A stretch of DNA of 64,000 bases from Micromonospora sp. WMMD1082 (GCF_029626175.1 NZ_JARUBM010000002.1:1922001-1986000); one strand, 5' to 3'. Positions 18,313 through 26,696 are shown, numbered from the stretch's first letter. A program made the numbers and translations. Notes: generated by a model from the letters alone, not told the origin.

Positions 18313-19035
18313 TCAGATCTTGGCGACCTGGTTGAAGTTCAGCTCCACCGGGGTCTCCCGGCCGAAGATCGACACCAGCACCTTGAGCTTCTGCTGGTCG
18401 GCGTTGATCTCACTGATCGTGGCCGGCAGGGAGGCGAAGGCGCCGTCGGTGACCGTCACCGAGTCACCGACCTCGAAGTCGAGGACCTTGATCTCCGGCT
18501 TGGCCTTCTTCTGCTCGGTCTCGACGGCGGGCGCCAGCCACTTGAGCACCTCGTCGAGGCTCAGCGGCGCCGGGCGGTCGGCCCGGTCCGTGGCACCGAC
18601 GAAGCCGGTGACCCCCGGAGTGTTGCGCACGCAGGAGTAGGACTCGGCGGTCAGCTCCATCCGGACCAGGATGTAGCCGGGGAAGACCTTGGCCTGGACC
18701 TGGGAACGCTTTCCGTTCTTGACCTCGACCTCTTCCCGGGTCGGCACCTCGACCTGGTAGATGTAGTCCTCCATGTCGAGGGACGTGATCCGGGTTTCGA
18801 GGTTGGTCTTGACCTTGTTCTCGTAGCCGGCGTACGAGTGCACCACGTACCAGTCACCCGGCGCGTAGCGCAGCTTCTGCCGCAGCTCCGCGACCGGGTC
18901 GAAGTCCTCGTCGGGCTCGGGCTCGGTCATGGCGAACTCCGGCTCGTTGGCGGCCTCGACCGACTCGTCACCAGCCGCCGTCGCCACCGTGGACTGCTCG
19001 TCCGGTGTCTCGGCGGTCTCGTCGTACTCAGGCAC
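18313..19035 (-). CDS. nusG: transcription termination/antitermination factor NusG
   Basis: NusG binds the polymerase clamp and links transcription to Rho or to ribosomes. The 240-residue product starts at GTG 19033-19035. Residues 1-60 are an acidic actinobacterial extension, then come the NGN domain ([41 protein letters not shown]) and the KOW domain ([24 protein letters not shown]) at the C-terminus. It lies between secE and rplK as in all actinobacteria. Confidence 0.97.
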   Translation of the reverse strand: MPEYDETAETPDEQSTVATAAGDESVEAANEPEFAMTEPEPDEDFDPVAELRQKLRYAPGDWYVVHSYAGYENKVKTNLETRITSLDMEDYIYQVEVPTREEVEVKNGKRSQVQAKVFPGYILVRMELTAESYSCVRNTPGVTGFVGATDRADRPAPLSLDEVLKWLAPAVETEQKKAKPEIKVLDFEVGDSVTVTDGAFASLPATISEINADQQKLKVLVSIFGRETPVELNFNQVAKI

Positions 19036-19073
19036 GCTCGCTCACTTCCGTCACTATCGGCACAGTCAGCCGG

Positions 19074-19439
19074 TCAGCTGGGGTTGCCGAAGACCCACAG
19101 CACGCCCTTGGCGAAGGCGTAGTCGAGGAGGGCCACGATCGTCAGCATCACCGCGACGAACGCGATCACCACGCCCGTGTAGGTCAGCAGCTCCTTGCGG
19201 GTCGGCCAGATGACCTTACGCAGTTCAGCCACGACCTCGCGGACGAAACGCGCGATGCGGCCGAACAGGCCCACCCTGTCGCCCTCGGTGCGCGTCCTCG
19301 ACCGCTCGCGGGTGGCGGTGCCGCCCCCGGCGACCGGCTCCTCCGCGTCGGTGGCGTCGTCGGCAGCGTCACTGACGACGTCGTCGTTCAGGCGGTCGTC
19401 GTCGTCGGCGTCCCCGCCGCGCCGCTTGTTGTCGGCCAC
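19074..19439 (-). CDS. secE: preprotein translocase subunit SecE
   Basis: SecE clamps SecY in the translocon. The 121-residue product has an acidic Asp-rich N-terminus of about 60 residues and then the conserved core RFVREVVAELRKVIWPTRKE. One transmembrane helix follows (YTGVVIAFVAVMLTIVALLDYAF). GTG 19437-19439 is chosen because GGAGGGCGAA lies directly upstream. It is 38 bp ahead of nusG and shares the unit with it. Confidence 0.95.
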   Translation of the reverse strand: MADNKRRGGDADDDDRLNDDVVSDAADDATDAEEPVAGGGTATRERSRTRTEGDRVGLFGRIARFVREVVAELRKVIWPTRKELLTYTGVVIAFVAVMLTIVALLDYAFAKGVLWVFGNPS

Positions 19440-19650
19440 TTCGCCCTCCGTCGCGGGATGTCGGTGTCGCACGCGGTGCGCGTGCGCGGCGCTTGGTCAC
19501 GCCGGCCGGACCAACCGTCCCGGGACGGGCCGCGGCCGGCGGATCGACCGGGTGGGCCCGATGCCTCGGAACCTCCCTGCCGATGCCACCACCACGGGCC
19601 GGGCGCCACCGAAAGGCGGCGCGACCCACGGAACGGTCAGGCCTGAGGCG

Positions 19651-19723
<73 letters not shown>

Positions 19724-19849
19724 GTGCGGCAACGCTCGCCCCACCAGGCCACAGGACCAGGCAGGGGTCACTTGCCCCACGGCGGACCAGTGTACGGGTA
19801 CCGACCCGACTTTCCCAACCGGTCCACCCGACCCGCCGTGCGGGCCCGG

Positions 19850-20242
19850 TCAGCCCGGCATACGCACGGTCGCCCGCGCCTGCGAGAGCACCTTCTCACC
19901 GAGGCAGGTGGCGGTGATGTCGAGCCTGGTCAGACCGTCCTCGGTCACCTCGCGGACCACCGCGGTCACCACGATCTCGGTGCCGGTGTCGTCGTCGGGA
20001 ACCACCACCGGACGGGTGAACCGCACGTTGTAGTCGACCACCGCGTCGGGCCAGCCGGCCCAGGCGGTGACGGCCCGGCCGACGAGCGCCATGGTCAGCA
20101 TGCCGTGGGCGATCACGCCGGGCAGACCGACCTTGGTGGCGAACCGGTCGCTCCAGTGGATCGGGTTGAAGTCGCCCGAGGCACCGGCGTAGCGGACCAG
20201 GTCCGCCCGGGTCACCCGGAACGTCTGGGTGGGCAGATCCAT
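19850..20242 (-). CDS. hadB: MaoC-type (R)-3-hydroxyacyl-ACP dehydratase subunit, HadB-like
   Basis: The 130-residue single hot-dog protein has the hydratase motif: FNPIHWSDRFATKVGLPGVIAHGML contains the catalytic Asp/His pair (D-F-N-P-I-H) of MaoC/HadB dehydratases. In mycobacteria HadA-HadB form the FAS-II dehydratase heterodimer. Here it overlaps the partner at 20244 by adjacency (1-bp gap) and sits between rpmG-hadA and tRNA-Trp exactly as in Mycobacterium. In a Micromonospora-like host without mycolic acids the substrate is unknown, so only the chemistry is inferred. Confidence 0.85.
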   Translation of the reverse strand: MDLPTQTFRVTRADLVRYAGASGDFNPIHWSDRFATKVGLPGVIAHGMLTMALVGRAVTAWAGWPDAVVDYNVRFTRPVVVPDDDTGTEIVVTAVVREVTEDGLTRLDITATCLGEKVLSQARATVRMPG

Positions 20243-20243
20243 G

Positions 20244-20690
20244 TCAGGCCTCCCCGCGTACGACGAGCTTGGACCAGACCGCGACCACCGGCTCGCCGGC
20301 GGTCGTGCTGACGTCGGTCCTGGTGGTCAGGAACTCGTGACCGCCCCGGCTGGTGATGTCCTCGACGGTGTTGACACAAACGAGTTCGTCGCCGGCCACC
20401 ACCGGCCGGTGGTACGCAAACCGCTGGTCGCCGTGGACGACCCGGCTGTAGTCGATGCCAAGCGCCGGGTCCTCGATGAGCTGACGGCTGGCGGCCATGG
20501 TCAGCGCCACGGGGAAGGTGGGCGGCGCGACCACATCCGGGTGGCCCAGCGCGCGGGCGGCCTCCGGATCGTGGTGGGCGGGATCGGCGGCGCCGATCGC
20601 CGTGGCGAACTCACGGATCTTCTCGCGGCCCACCTGATAGGGGGCGGTCGGCGGATAGGTCCGGCCGACAAAGGAGTGGTCCAGGGACAT
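20244..20690 (-). CDS. hadA: MaoC N-terminal-domain protein, HadA-like partner
   Basis: The 148-residue product MSLDHSFVGRTYPPTAPYQV... belongs to the MaoC_dehydrat_N/UPF0336 family (FATAIGAADPAHHDPEAARA, VVAPPTFPVALTM, VVHGDQRFAYHRPVVAGDEL). These proteins lack the catalytic motif and act as the substrate-binding half of a heterodimeric hydratase. ATG 20688-20690. It is immediately upstream of hadB, so the two proteins are expected to form one complex. Likely the same transcript as rpmG. Confidence 0.85.
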   Translation of the reverse strand: MSLDHSFVGRTYPPTAPYQVGREKIREFATAIGAADPAHHDPEAARALGHPDVVAPPTFPVALTMAASRQLIEDPALGIDYSRVVHGDQRFAYHRPVVAGDELVCVNTVEDITSRGGHEFLTTRTDVSTTAGEPVVAVWSKLVVRGEA

Positions 20691-20816
20691 GCCCGCGAAC
20701 CTACACGCACAGCACGATCGCCGATCCGAGCGGTGGGCGACGGCTCGGGGCCGCGCCGTCCGTCCGGACCGGCGATCGTGATACGTGCGGAGCCGGGCCG
20801 ATCGGCCCGGGCTGGT

Positions 20817-20984
20817 TCAGCGCGTCTCGCGGTGAACGGTGTGCCGACCATCCCGGGGGCAGAACTTCTTCAGCTCGATGCGGTCCGGGTCGTTACGGCG
20901 GTTCTTGCGCGTGATGTAGTTGCGCTCCTTGCACTCCACACACGCCAAAGTGATCTTCGGCCGGACATCGGTCGCCTTCGCCAC
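20817..20984 (-). CDS. rpmG: 50S ribosomal protein L33, one zinc ligand replaced
   Basis: The 55-residue protein starts at GTG 20982-20984 with [20 protein letters not shown] and ends HTVHRETR, typical L33. The first zinc pair is intact (C15, C18). The second pair reads FCPRDGRH, so C42 is kept but the residue normally Cys at 45 is Asp. Actinobacteria usually hold zinc-binding and zinc-free L33 paralogues; this one is intermediate. It heads the rpmG-hadA-hadB cluster. The gene is short but its identity is clear. Confidence 0.93.
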   Translation of the reverse strand: MAKATDVRPKITLACVECKERNYITRKNRRNDPDRIELKKFCPRDGRHTVHRETR

Positions 20985-21116
20985 GGCGGAGTGCCTTCCT
21001 CGCTAACGGATACAACTACGGCGCTAGAGACTACGCGCCACCTGGTCGAACACGCAAAGTGGGCGCCTGTGGCGCCCGTCCCACCGGCCACGGAGATCCT
21101 CCGAGGCGGACGAGAG

Positions 21117-21189
21117 TAGCGGTGGCCGGACTTGAACCGGCGACACAGCGATTATGAGCCGCTTGCTCTGCCATCTGAGCTACACCGCC
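21117..21189 (-). tRNA. tRNA-Met (CAT)
   Basis: A 73-nt cloverleaf on the minus strand: acceptor GGCGGTG/CACCGCT, D arm AGCTCAGATGGCAGAGC, anticodon stem-loop GCGGCTCATAATCGC with anticodon CAT, T arm CCGGTTCAAGTCCGG. Genuine acceptor base 1-72 pairing and the loop point to an elongator tRNA. No encoded CCA. Confidence 0.95.
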
Positions 21190-21213
21190 GCGGTGGGCCC
21201 AGCCGGACCCTTG

Positions 21214-21286
21214 AGCCCCCTTACGGAATCGAACCGTAGACCTTCTCCTTACCATGGAGACGCTCTGCCGACTGAGCTAAGGGGGC
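21214..21286 (-). tRNA. tRNA-Thr (GGT)
   Basis: A 73-nt cloverleaf on the minus strand: acceptor GCCCCCT/AGGGGGC, D arm AGCTCAGTCGGCAGAGC, anticodon stem TCTCC/GGAGA around loop ATGGTAA (anticodon GGT), T arm TACGGTTCGATTCCGTA. It lies 24 bp from tRNA-Met. No encoded CCA. Confidence 0.96.
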
Positions 21287-21378
21287 CTGCACGATCCACT
21301 TGGTGGCGCGCAGAGGTAAGACTACACGGCCCCACCGTGCTGGTGAAATCGGATCCCCACCGGTGGCGCACGCCCAGC

Positions 21379-23907
21379 TCAGGGCACCGCGCGCAGGCGC
21401 GGCAGCTCACTGTTGGAGATCGACTCCGGGTCGACCTGGGCGCCGAACCAGGCTTCCAGGCGCTCGTACGGCAGCGGGCGGCTGAACAGGAACCCCTGGC
21501 CGACCTCACAACCGATGTCCTGGAGCAGTTCCAGGGTCAGCTCGCTCTCCACCCCCTCGGCCACCACCGTGAGACCGAACTGCTGGGAGAGCGTGACGAC
21601 GGCGTTGACGATCGCCAGGTCCCCCGGGTCGGTCGCCATGCCCTGCACGAAGGAGTGGTCGACCTTCACCTCGTGCACCGGCAGCCGGCGCAGGTGGGCC
21701 AGCGACGAACTACCGGTCCCGAAGTCGTCCACCGACAGCCGGACCCCCAGGTCACGCAGCCGTCGCAGGGTCGGGATGGGGCGCTCGGTGCCGTCGAGCA
21801 CGCCAGCTTCCTCGATCTCCAGGGTCAGCAGTTGTGCCGGTACGCCGTACTCGTCCAGCAGCTCCCGTACCCGCTCCGGAAAATGCTGGTCGGTGAGCGT
21901 ACGCGCGGAGAGGTTGACCGCGACGGCGAGCGACTGGCCGCCGTGCGCCCAGTCCCGGCTGTGCCGCAGCCCCTCCCCGAGCACGAACTCGGTGAGCCGG
22001 CCGAGCTGGCCGGTGTGCTCGGCGACCGCGACGAAGTCCTCCGGGGCGACCGTGCCGTGCGTCGGGTGCTCCCAGCGGGCCAGGCACTCCACCCCGACCA
22101 GCCGGCGATCCCGCAGTGTCACCTTGGGCTGGTAGTAGACCTCCAACTCGCCGCCGTCGAGCGCGCTGCGCAGATCGCCGGCGAGCCCGAGCCGGCGCAG
22201 CGACCGGGACTCCAGCGACGGGCTGTAGAGCTGCACGCTTCCCGGCACCGCCTTCGCCGAGGTCGCCGCCACGTCCACCCGTTGCAGCAGGGTCGCCGGG
22301 TCGCTCCCATGATCCGGGTGCACCACCACCCCGACCGCGGTGTCCACGTCCAGCGTGAGGGCATCGAAGACCATCTCGTCGCGGATCTGCTCCCGCAGCT
22401 GGCCGGCGAGCTCGACCGCCGCCTCGGCGCTCTCCAGGCGCAGGGTCACCAGGAACTCGTCACCACCGGCCCGCCCGACCAGCGCGGCCGACGGTACGCA
22501 GCCGCGCAGCCGGTCGGCGACCTCGATGAGAACCTTGTCCCCCGCGGCGTGACCGAGAGACTCGTTAACCTGCCGCAGCCGATCGACGTCGAAGAGCAGC
22601 AGCGCGACCACCTCGCCGGGGGCCCGGATCCGGACCGCTTCGGCCAGCGCCCCGAGGATCCGGCGCCGGTTGGGCAACTTGGTGAGCCCGTCGTGGTACG
22701 CGTCGTGCCGCAGCCGGTCGACCAGGCGGGAATTCTCCAACGCCACCGCGGCGTGCGCCGCGACGGTCTCGAAGACGGTGACGTCCGAGGTGCGGAAGAA
22801 GTTGGTGTCGCCCAGCCGGTTGGCGACCTCCAGCGTGCCTATCACCGCCTTGCCCGACCGCAACGGCACGACGATCACGTCCTTCACCACCGCCGGATCG
22901 AGCGCCCCGCGCAACTCCGGATCGCCCCCGAGACGATGGCTCACCACCACTGTCTCCTGGCGCGCCATCGCGGCATCGCGCAGTGCCGCCGAACTGGGCG
23001 TGGAGTCCAGCAGCCCGGGTTTGCCCTCCTGGGCGGTCAGCAGCACCTCCGGGTGCCGGCCCTGCGCGGGTAGCCACAGGGTGGCGTACTCCGCCTGCAT
23101 CAGGCTGCGGATCCGCACCAGCAACGCGTCGATGAGGTTCCCGTCTGACCCGCTCTCGCTGATCGCCTTGGTGAGTTCGTACATCTCCGAGAGCGTGCGG
23201 TGCTGCCGGAGAAACTGCGCGTACGAGCCGTAGATCAGGGCAAACGCCATGGCTAGTCCGGCGAAGAGCAACACGGCCCAGGGGGTGCTCTCCAGCGCAA
23301 TGATGATCAACAGGCCGATGCAGAGATTGACTGCGCCGGCGAGCAGCATCGAGGGGGCGGCGCGGATCACCTCCTGCCCGGCCGGCCAGCCTTGCACGAC
23401 GGTGAACACGGCCGCCATGGCGGCGAGGCCGACCACGATGTGAGTGGCGATCGCGGCCATCAGGACGGCCCAGGTGGCCGGTCCCACGCCCTCCGGCTGC
23501 GGCAGAACGTAGTGGACGACCGTGGCCAGAGATGTCGCGGCGGCTGCGAGGGCGACGTTGAACCAGAACTTGGCCGGCAGAAGCCGCCGCCGCATCTGCA
23601 CCACGAGTGTGGCGACCGTGAATGCCACCACCACCGACAGGGGCGGAAGCAGGTGCAAGGCGACGACCAGGGGAATCTCGGTGAAGAGGATGCCGAGTGC
23701 CTGGCGACGCACCACGATGTTGATGGTGGGCATGGCGGCAGCGATCATCGCCACCGTGAGCAGTAGCGTGAGCGGCAGCTCGCCAAGAGCGGGATCGACC
23801 GTTACGGCGAGCAGCAAGGAGACGACGATCGCGCACAGCGCCAACGGCCCGGTGATGAACCAGGCGTGTTCCGTCCGCCGACGAGCAGGGCGCAGACGAG
23901 ACGTCAT
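21379..23907 (-). CDS. membrane GAF-GGDEF-EAL cyclic-di-GMP signalling protein
   Basis: The 842-residue protein has about six transmembrane helices (residues 15-230), a GAF sensor domain (about 245-395), a diguanylate cyclase domain with intact GGDEF at 481-485 and no RxxD inhibitory site 5 residues before it, and an EAL phosphodiesterase domain from about 570. The EAL signature reads ECL (607-609): the catalytic Glu is kept. VNLS, VDDFGTG, the K of VHEVKVDHSF and VAEGVES are also present, so both activities are possible. ATG 23905-23907. A 48-codon peptide gene lies 63 bp upstream on the same strand. Confidence 0.93.
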   Translation of the reverse strand: MTSRLRPARRRTEHAWFITGPLALCAIVVSLLLAVTVDPALGELPLTLLLTVAMIAAAMPTINIVVRRQALGILFTEIPLVVALHLLPPLSVVVAFTVATLVVQMRRRLLPAKFWFNVALAAAATSLATVVHYVLPQPEGVGPATWAVLMAAIATHIVVGLAAMAAVFTVVQGWPAGQEVIRAAPSMLLAGAVNLCIGLLIIIALESTPWAVLLFAGLAMAFALIYGSYAQFLRQHRTLSEMYELTKAISESGSDGNLIDALLVRIRSLMQAEYATLWLPAQGRHPEVLLTAQEGKPGLLDSTPSSAALRDAAMARQETVVVSHRLGGDPELRGALDPAVVKDVIVVPLRSGKAVIGTLEVANRLGDTNFFRTSDVTVFETVAAHAAVALENSRLVDRLRHDAYHDGLTKLPNRRRILGALAEAVRIRAPGEVVALLLFDVDRLRQVNESLGHAAGDKVLIEVADRLRGCVPSAALVGRAGGDEFLVTLRLESAEAAVELAGQLREQIRDEMVFDALTLDVDTAVGVVVHPDHGSDPATLLQRVDVAATSAKAVPGSVQLYSPSLESRSLRRLGLAGDLRSALDGGELEVYYQPKVTLRDRRLVGVECLARWEHPTHGTVAPEDFVAVAEHTGQLGRLTEFVLGEGLRHSRDWAHGGQSLAVAVNLSARTLTDQHFPERVRELLDEYGVPAQLLTLEIEEAGVLDGTERPIPTLRRLRDLGVRLSVDDFGTGSSSLAHLRRLPVHEVKVDHSFVQGMATDPGDLAIVNAVVTLSQQFGLTVVAEGVESELTLELLQDIGCEVGQGFLFSRPLPYERLEAWFGAQVDPESISNSELPRLRAVP

Positions 23908-23970
23908 GGATCCCCTTGCGGCGTCGGTCTCAGTGGGCGCCGGAGGTTGCCACCCCGGAGCGATCGCCCG

Positions 23971-24117
23971 TCAACGCAACACTGAGTTCAGCGTCGGCAT
24001 CTGCCAGTCAACCCCACTCGTCCTGAACTCACTCTCAGTAGCCGTGCTTGTCGCGACTATCAGGCCGAGGATCAAAGCGAGGGAGCCGAGCAGCCGGCCC
24101 AAGCGTTGAGCAGACAT
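23971..24117 (-). CDS. 48-residue exported or membrane-anchored peptide
   Basis: ATG 24115-24117 is preceded by CAGGAGCACCTA, a good ribosome binding site. The product MSAQRLGRLLGSLALILGLI... has two or three basic residues, one hydrophobic segment (about residues 8-22) and a polar tail ending SGVDWQMPTLNSVLR. It resembles a signal peptide with a short mature tail, or a single-pass peptide. The gene is 63 bp upstream of and co-directional with the GGDEF-EAL gene, so it may be co-transcribed with it. I do not recognise a family; short actinobacterial exported peptides with a conserved D-x-W near the end are a loose resemblance. Confidence 0.55.
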   Translation of the reverse strand: MSAQRLGRLLGSLALILGLIVATSTATESEFRTSGVDWQMPTLNSVLR

Positions 24118-24721
24118 TAGGTGCTCCTGGTGGGGTGATGAGAGTACGTGTTGGGGGCCCTCCGATGGTGCCACAGCAGATCGGTTGCTGGAAAGTTCAC
24201 CGAGCCCGTGATAGCCCAACGGTCGCCGCGCGTCGCACCACCATACCTACCGGTCGACCATCCGGGCAGGTCAGAGCCGACGAGCCGGCAGCTGGGCAGG
24301 AAGAAGAGGCCAACCTCGCATTAGCTTCCTTAGGCGGCGAAGCGGATCTTGCGGACAATCGAGCACTGTGGAGAGGCGCATCCACTCGGACGTATCGTGC
24401 GCCCTCCACTACCGCCCGCCACGCCGGCGCCCGCCCTCGGGCGCGGCACCCGTGGGTGGGGCCCTCATCCCGGCTGCCAGAGTAGGCGGGATGCACCAAC
24501 CCAGCTACCCCCATGAATGTCCAACACGGCTCCCAGCACCCCGGGCCGCCAACTGAGCTCCGTCAACCTCACCGGAGGGGGTCGGGCGAGGTATCGAACA
24601 TCATGGCTTGCAGCCTAGACATCGCCCGCCCGCTCCGGGCTCCCCGTCGATCTCACGACACGTATACGACACAGCCGGCGAGATCGAGCGGGCCAGGACG
24701 GGACTAGGTGAGACCCACGAG
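24118..24721. other. 604-bp intergenic region without a supported gene
   Basis: Open frames exist on both strands but none has a plausible ribosome binding site, conserved motif or codon pattern. The region must hold the promoter of the peptide/GGDEF-EAL unit on the minus strand. I could not identify it with confidence. Confidence 0.5.
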
Positions 24722-24761
24722 AACGGCCCCCGATCAGCGTCTCTGCTGGTCGGGGGCCGTT
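24722..24761 (-). terminator. terminator downstream of tRNA-Tyr
   Basis: A 17-bp stem (24722-24738 with 24745-24761, one G-T pair) with a 6-nt loop lies 8 bp beyond the 3' end of the minus-strand tRNA-Tyr. Confidence 0.8.
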
Positions 24762-24769
24762 GTCGCACC

Positions 24770-24853
24770 TGGTGGCGGGTAGAGGATTCGAACCTCTGTA
24801 GCTTTCGCGACGGATTTACAGTCCGCTCCCATTGGCCGCTCGGGCAACCCGCC
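24770..24853 (-). tRNA. tRNA-Tyr (GTA)
   Basis: An 84-nt class II tRNA on the minus strand with acceptor GGCGGGT/ACCCGCC, anticodon loop ACTGTAAATC (anticodon GTA), a long variable arm (CGTCGCGAAAGC), T arm AGAGGTTCGAATCCTCT, and an encoded CCA end at 24770-24772. Confidence 0.97.
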
Positions 24854-25001
24854 ATGGCGTACCCCCGCACCGGGGCGCGGCGGCGGAAGCAAGGATAGCG
24901 GCTCCGCCCGCCGACGCCGCAACCGGGTACCGTCAGGGGATCGCACCCCTGGGCAACAGGGGCTAAAGATCACAAACCGGCCGGACAGCAGGAGTATGAG
25001 C

Positions 25002-25496
25002 ATGGCAGCGAACCCGTCTTTCGACATCGTGAGCAAGGTCGACCGTCAGGAGGTCGACAACGCCCTCCGCCAGGCGGAGAAGGAGCTCGGGACGCGGTTC
25101 GACTTTCGGGGCACGGGTGCGGGGATCTCCTGGTCGGGTGAGGAGGCGATCAGCCTTCAGGCGGAGACCGAGGAGCGCGTACGCGCCGCGCTGGACGTCT
25201 TCAAGGAGAAGCTGATCAAGCGGAACATCTCGTTGAAGTCGTTGGACGCCGGCGACCCCCGCCCGTCGGGGAAGGTCTTCAAGATCGATGCCAAGGTGAT
25301 CCAGGGGATCGACCAGGACAAGGCCAAGGCGATCAGCAAGAAGATCCGCGACGAGGGCCCCAAGGGCGTACAGGCCCAGATCCAGGGTGACCAACTGCGC
25401 GTCACCGGCAAGAAGAAGGACGACCTCCAGTCGGTCATCGCGCTGCTCAAGGCCGAGGACTTCGGTGTCGCCCTCCAGTTCACCAACTACAGGTAA
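25002..25496 (+). CDS. yajQ: YajQ family nucleotide-binding protein (3' end is the element's attL)
   Basis: The 164-residue protein [20 protein letters not shown]... matches the YajQ/UPF0234 family end to end (two ferredoxin-like halves). Some members bind c-di-GMP or other ligands; the role here is not proven. ATG 25002 is preferred to ATG 24996 because AGGAG lies 7 nt ahead of it. The last six codons QFTNYR plus stop coincide with the attL core of the integrated element (25475-25490). The Arg-stop codons (AGG TAA) therefore come from the element, and the original CGC TGA end now lies at 37295-37300. Confidence 0.95.
   Translation: MAANPSFDIVSKVDRQEVDNALRQAEKELGTRFDFRGTGAGISWSGEEAISLQAETEERVRAALDVFKEKLIKRNISLKSLDAGDPRPSGKVFKIDAKVIQGIDQDKAKAISKKIRDEGPKGVQAQIQGDQLRVTGKKKDDLQSVIALLKAEDFGVALQFTNYR
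25475..25490 (+). repeat. attL core
   Basis: CCAGTTCACCAACTAC, identical to 37279-37294. In the yajQ frame it encodes QFTNY, followed by AGG TAA supplied by the element. The next upstream base differs between the copies, so the exact repeat is 16 bp. Confidence 0.9.
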
Positions 25497-25698
25497 GGCG
25501 ACACCAGCCGACCTGGCTACCGGGTCGACCACACCTCGCCACCTGGGCATATGTCGTCACCAGTGGTCGTTGTTCGTCGTTTACAATCAGCCGCCGACGG
25601 CCTGGTCACGGCCTACGCCCATGCCTGCGCCCTGGCACTTCACGTCGTATCCCCGAAACGCCCCACCTAAGCTAAGTCGCAGACAGGACAATGCAATC

Positions 25699-26319
25699 GT
25701 GACCGAGAAGTCACAGGAAGAGAGTGGCGGGCAACTGCTTTCCAAGCGTGAGCTGCCCTCCGAGGACGCGATGCGACAGGAGTGCTGGAACAGCGCTCTC
25801 TACGCTTTTGGCACGTCCTACGTGTTCCAGGAACGGCAACGTTGGCTCCAGAAGAAGCTTCTGTGGATTCAGTACTCCGGCATCGCCATCCCGGTGGTGA
25901 TGGGAACCACCATCATGTCGTTCGGCGTAGAGCTCTCGTGGCTGCCAGTGATGATCGCCGTCGCGAGCATCCTTCTCGGCGTCCAGCTTGTGCTGTCCCT
26001 CTGGTCAACAATGGCGCACTGGGTTGAGCGACTCGCCTACACCTACGAGTCAGTGGCCGCCAACGACACCCTCTCTCGACGCTACTCCGAATTAGCTCGG
26101 ACGCCACCAAAGGGCGCGCGATTCCGCAACGAGTTGGAGATAATGAGGGTTCAAGACTCCGCGCGCCGCGACTTGGATATACGACAGCATCTGTCCGAAA
26201 AGGAAAAGCGACGCGGCATGCATGCTGCACTAAGGCAGTTTGGCAGAGCCTGCGCAACGTGTGGCGTCGTTCCAACGACGTTTAAGCCCAGTAAGTGCGA
26301 TACGTGTGGGAATTTCTAG
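25699..26319 (+). CDS. SLATT-like two-TM protein with C-terminal CxxC-x11-CxxC zinc ribbon
   Basis: The 206-residue product has two adjacent transmembrane helices (about 54-76 and 80-103) preceded by ECWNSALYAFGTSYVFQERQ and followed by a long polar helical part. This layout matches SLATT-type membrane effectors that accompany nucleotide-signalling defence genes. The C-terminus carries C185-x2-C188-x11-C200-x2-C203, the spacing used to name a mobilome-associated protein family (from memory). GTG 25699 is taken as start; ATG 25771, preceded by GAGG, is an alternative. Codon use is visibly A+T-richer than the host. It is the first gene inside attL and is followed after 23 bp by the CCGR gene. 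Confidence 0.8.
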   Translation: MTEKSQEESGGQLLSKRELPSEDAMRQECWNSALYAFGTSYVFQERQRWLQKKLLWIQYSGIAIPVVMGTTIMSFGVELSWLPVMIAVASILLGVQLVLSLWSTMAHWVERLAYTYESVAANDTLSRRYSELARTPPKGARFRNELEIMRVQDSARRDLDIRQHLSEKEKRRGMHAALRQFGRACATCGVVPTTFKPSKCDTCGNF

Positions 26320-26342
26320 ATCGTGGAGAGACGAGGTGCCTG

Positions 26343-26528
26343 ATGGACCGCAGCGTACAGTTCGTTTTTAATGGATTCTTGAACCTGAGTGCCACCCAGC
26401 GGCAAGAACTTCTTCGCGAGGTGAACCAGTTCTACAACGACAACCAGCGCGTTCAAGCATCAAAGGCCGAGGAGTTTCGCGTGGTGTTGGGTCCTCTCAG
26501 CTCGGGCTGTGTCTGCTGCGGCCGTTAG
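26343..26528 (+). CDS. 61-residue protein ending CVCCGR
   Basis: ATG 26343 is preceded by GAGGTGCCTG. The product MDRSVQFVFNGFLNLSATQR... is a short, mostly helical protein (LSATQRQELLREVNQFYNDN) ending VLGPLSSGCVCCGR. The three cysteines in CVCC suggest metal binding or a thiol-based tail; I do not recognise a named family. It lies 23 bp behind the SLATT-like gene, shares its low G+C and is probably co-transcribed. Directly downstream is the 146-nt inverted repeat. The pair forms the left-end cargo of the element. Confidence 0.65.
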   Translation: MDRSVQFVFNGFLNLSATQRQELLREVNQFYNDNQRVQASKAEEFRVVLGPLSSGCVCCGR

Positions 26529-26550
26529 GCCCAGCCAGCTGTGGCACCTC

Positions 26551-26696
26551 CCATCCCGTCTGCCGTCGACCCGCCCGTCTGGGGAGCAGGCCGCCGCCCG
26601 GCCCGCCACGTCAAGCGGACCTTGACGCACGGTCGGACGCTGGCGGGTCGGGCGGCGGTCTGCTCGGCTCGCCCGGGTCGATGGCAGGCGGGATGG
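26551..26696. repeat. 146-nt imperfect inverted repeat (large stem-loop)
   Basis: The arm 26551-26608 pairs with 26641-26696: CCATCCCGtCTGCCgTCGACCCG at one end mirrors CGGGTCGatGGCAGGCGGGATGG at the other, and CCGCCGCCCG-cCCGCCA mirrors TGGCGGGtCGGGCGGCGG nearer the middle. A separate perfect 7-bp hairpin (26609-26615 with 26621-26627) caps the inner end. It lies 22 bp after the CCGR gene in the non-coding stretch 26529-27126. A fragment CCCATCCCGTCTGC recurs at about 26906. It could be a structured RNA, a terminator, a MITE-like remnant or a replication origin. Confidence 0.75.

Noticed and set aside
24197..24514. 105-codon frame between tRNA-Tyr and the 48-aa peptide gene
   Set aside because: No ribosome binding site, biased low-information composition, and no recognisable motif.
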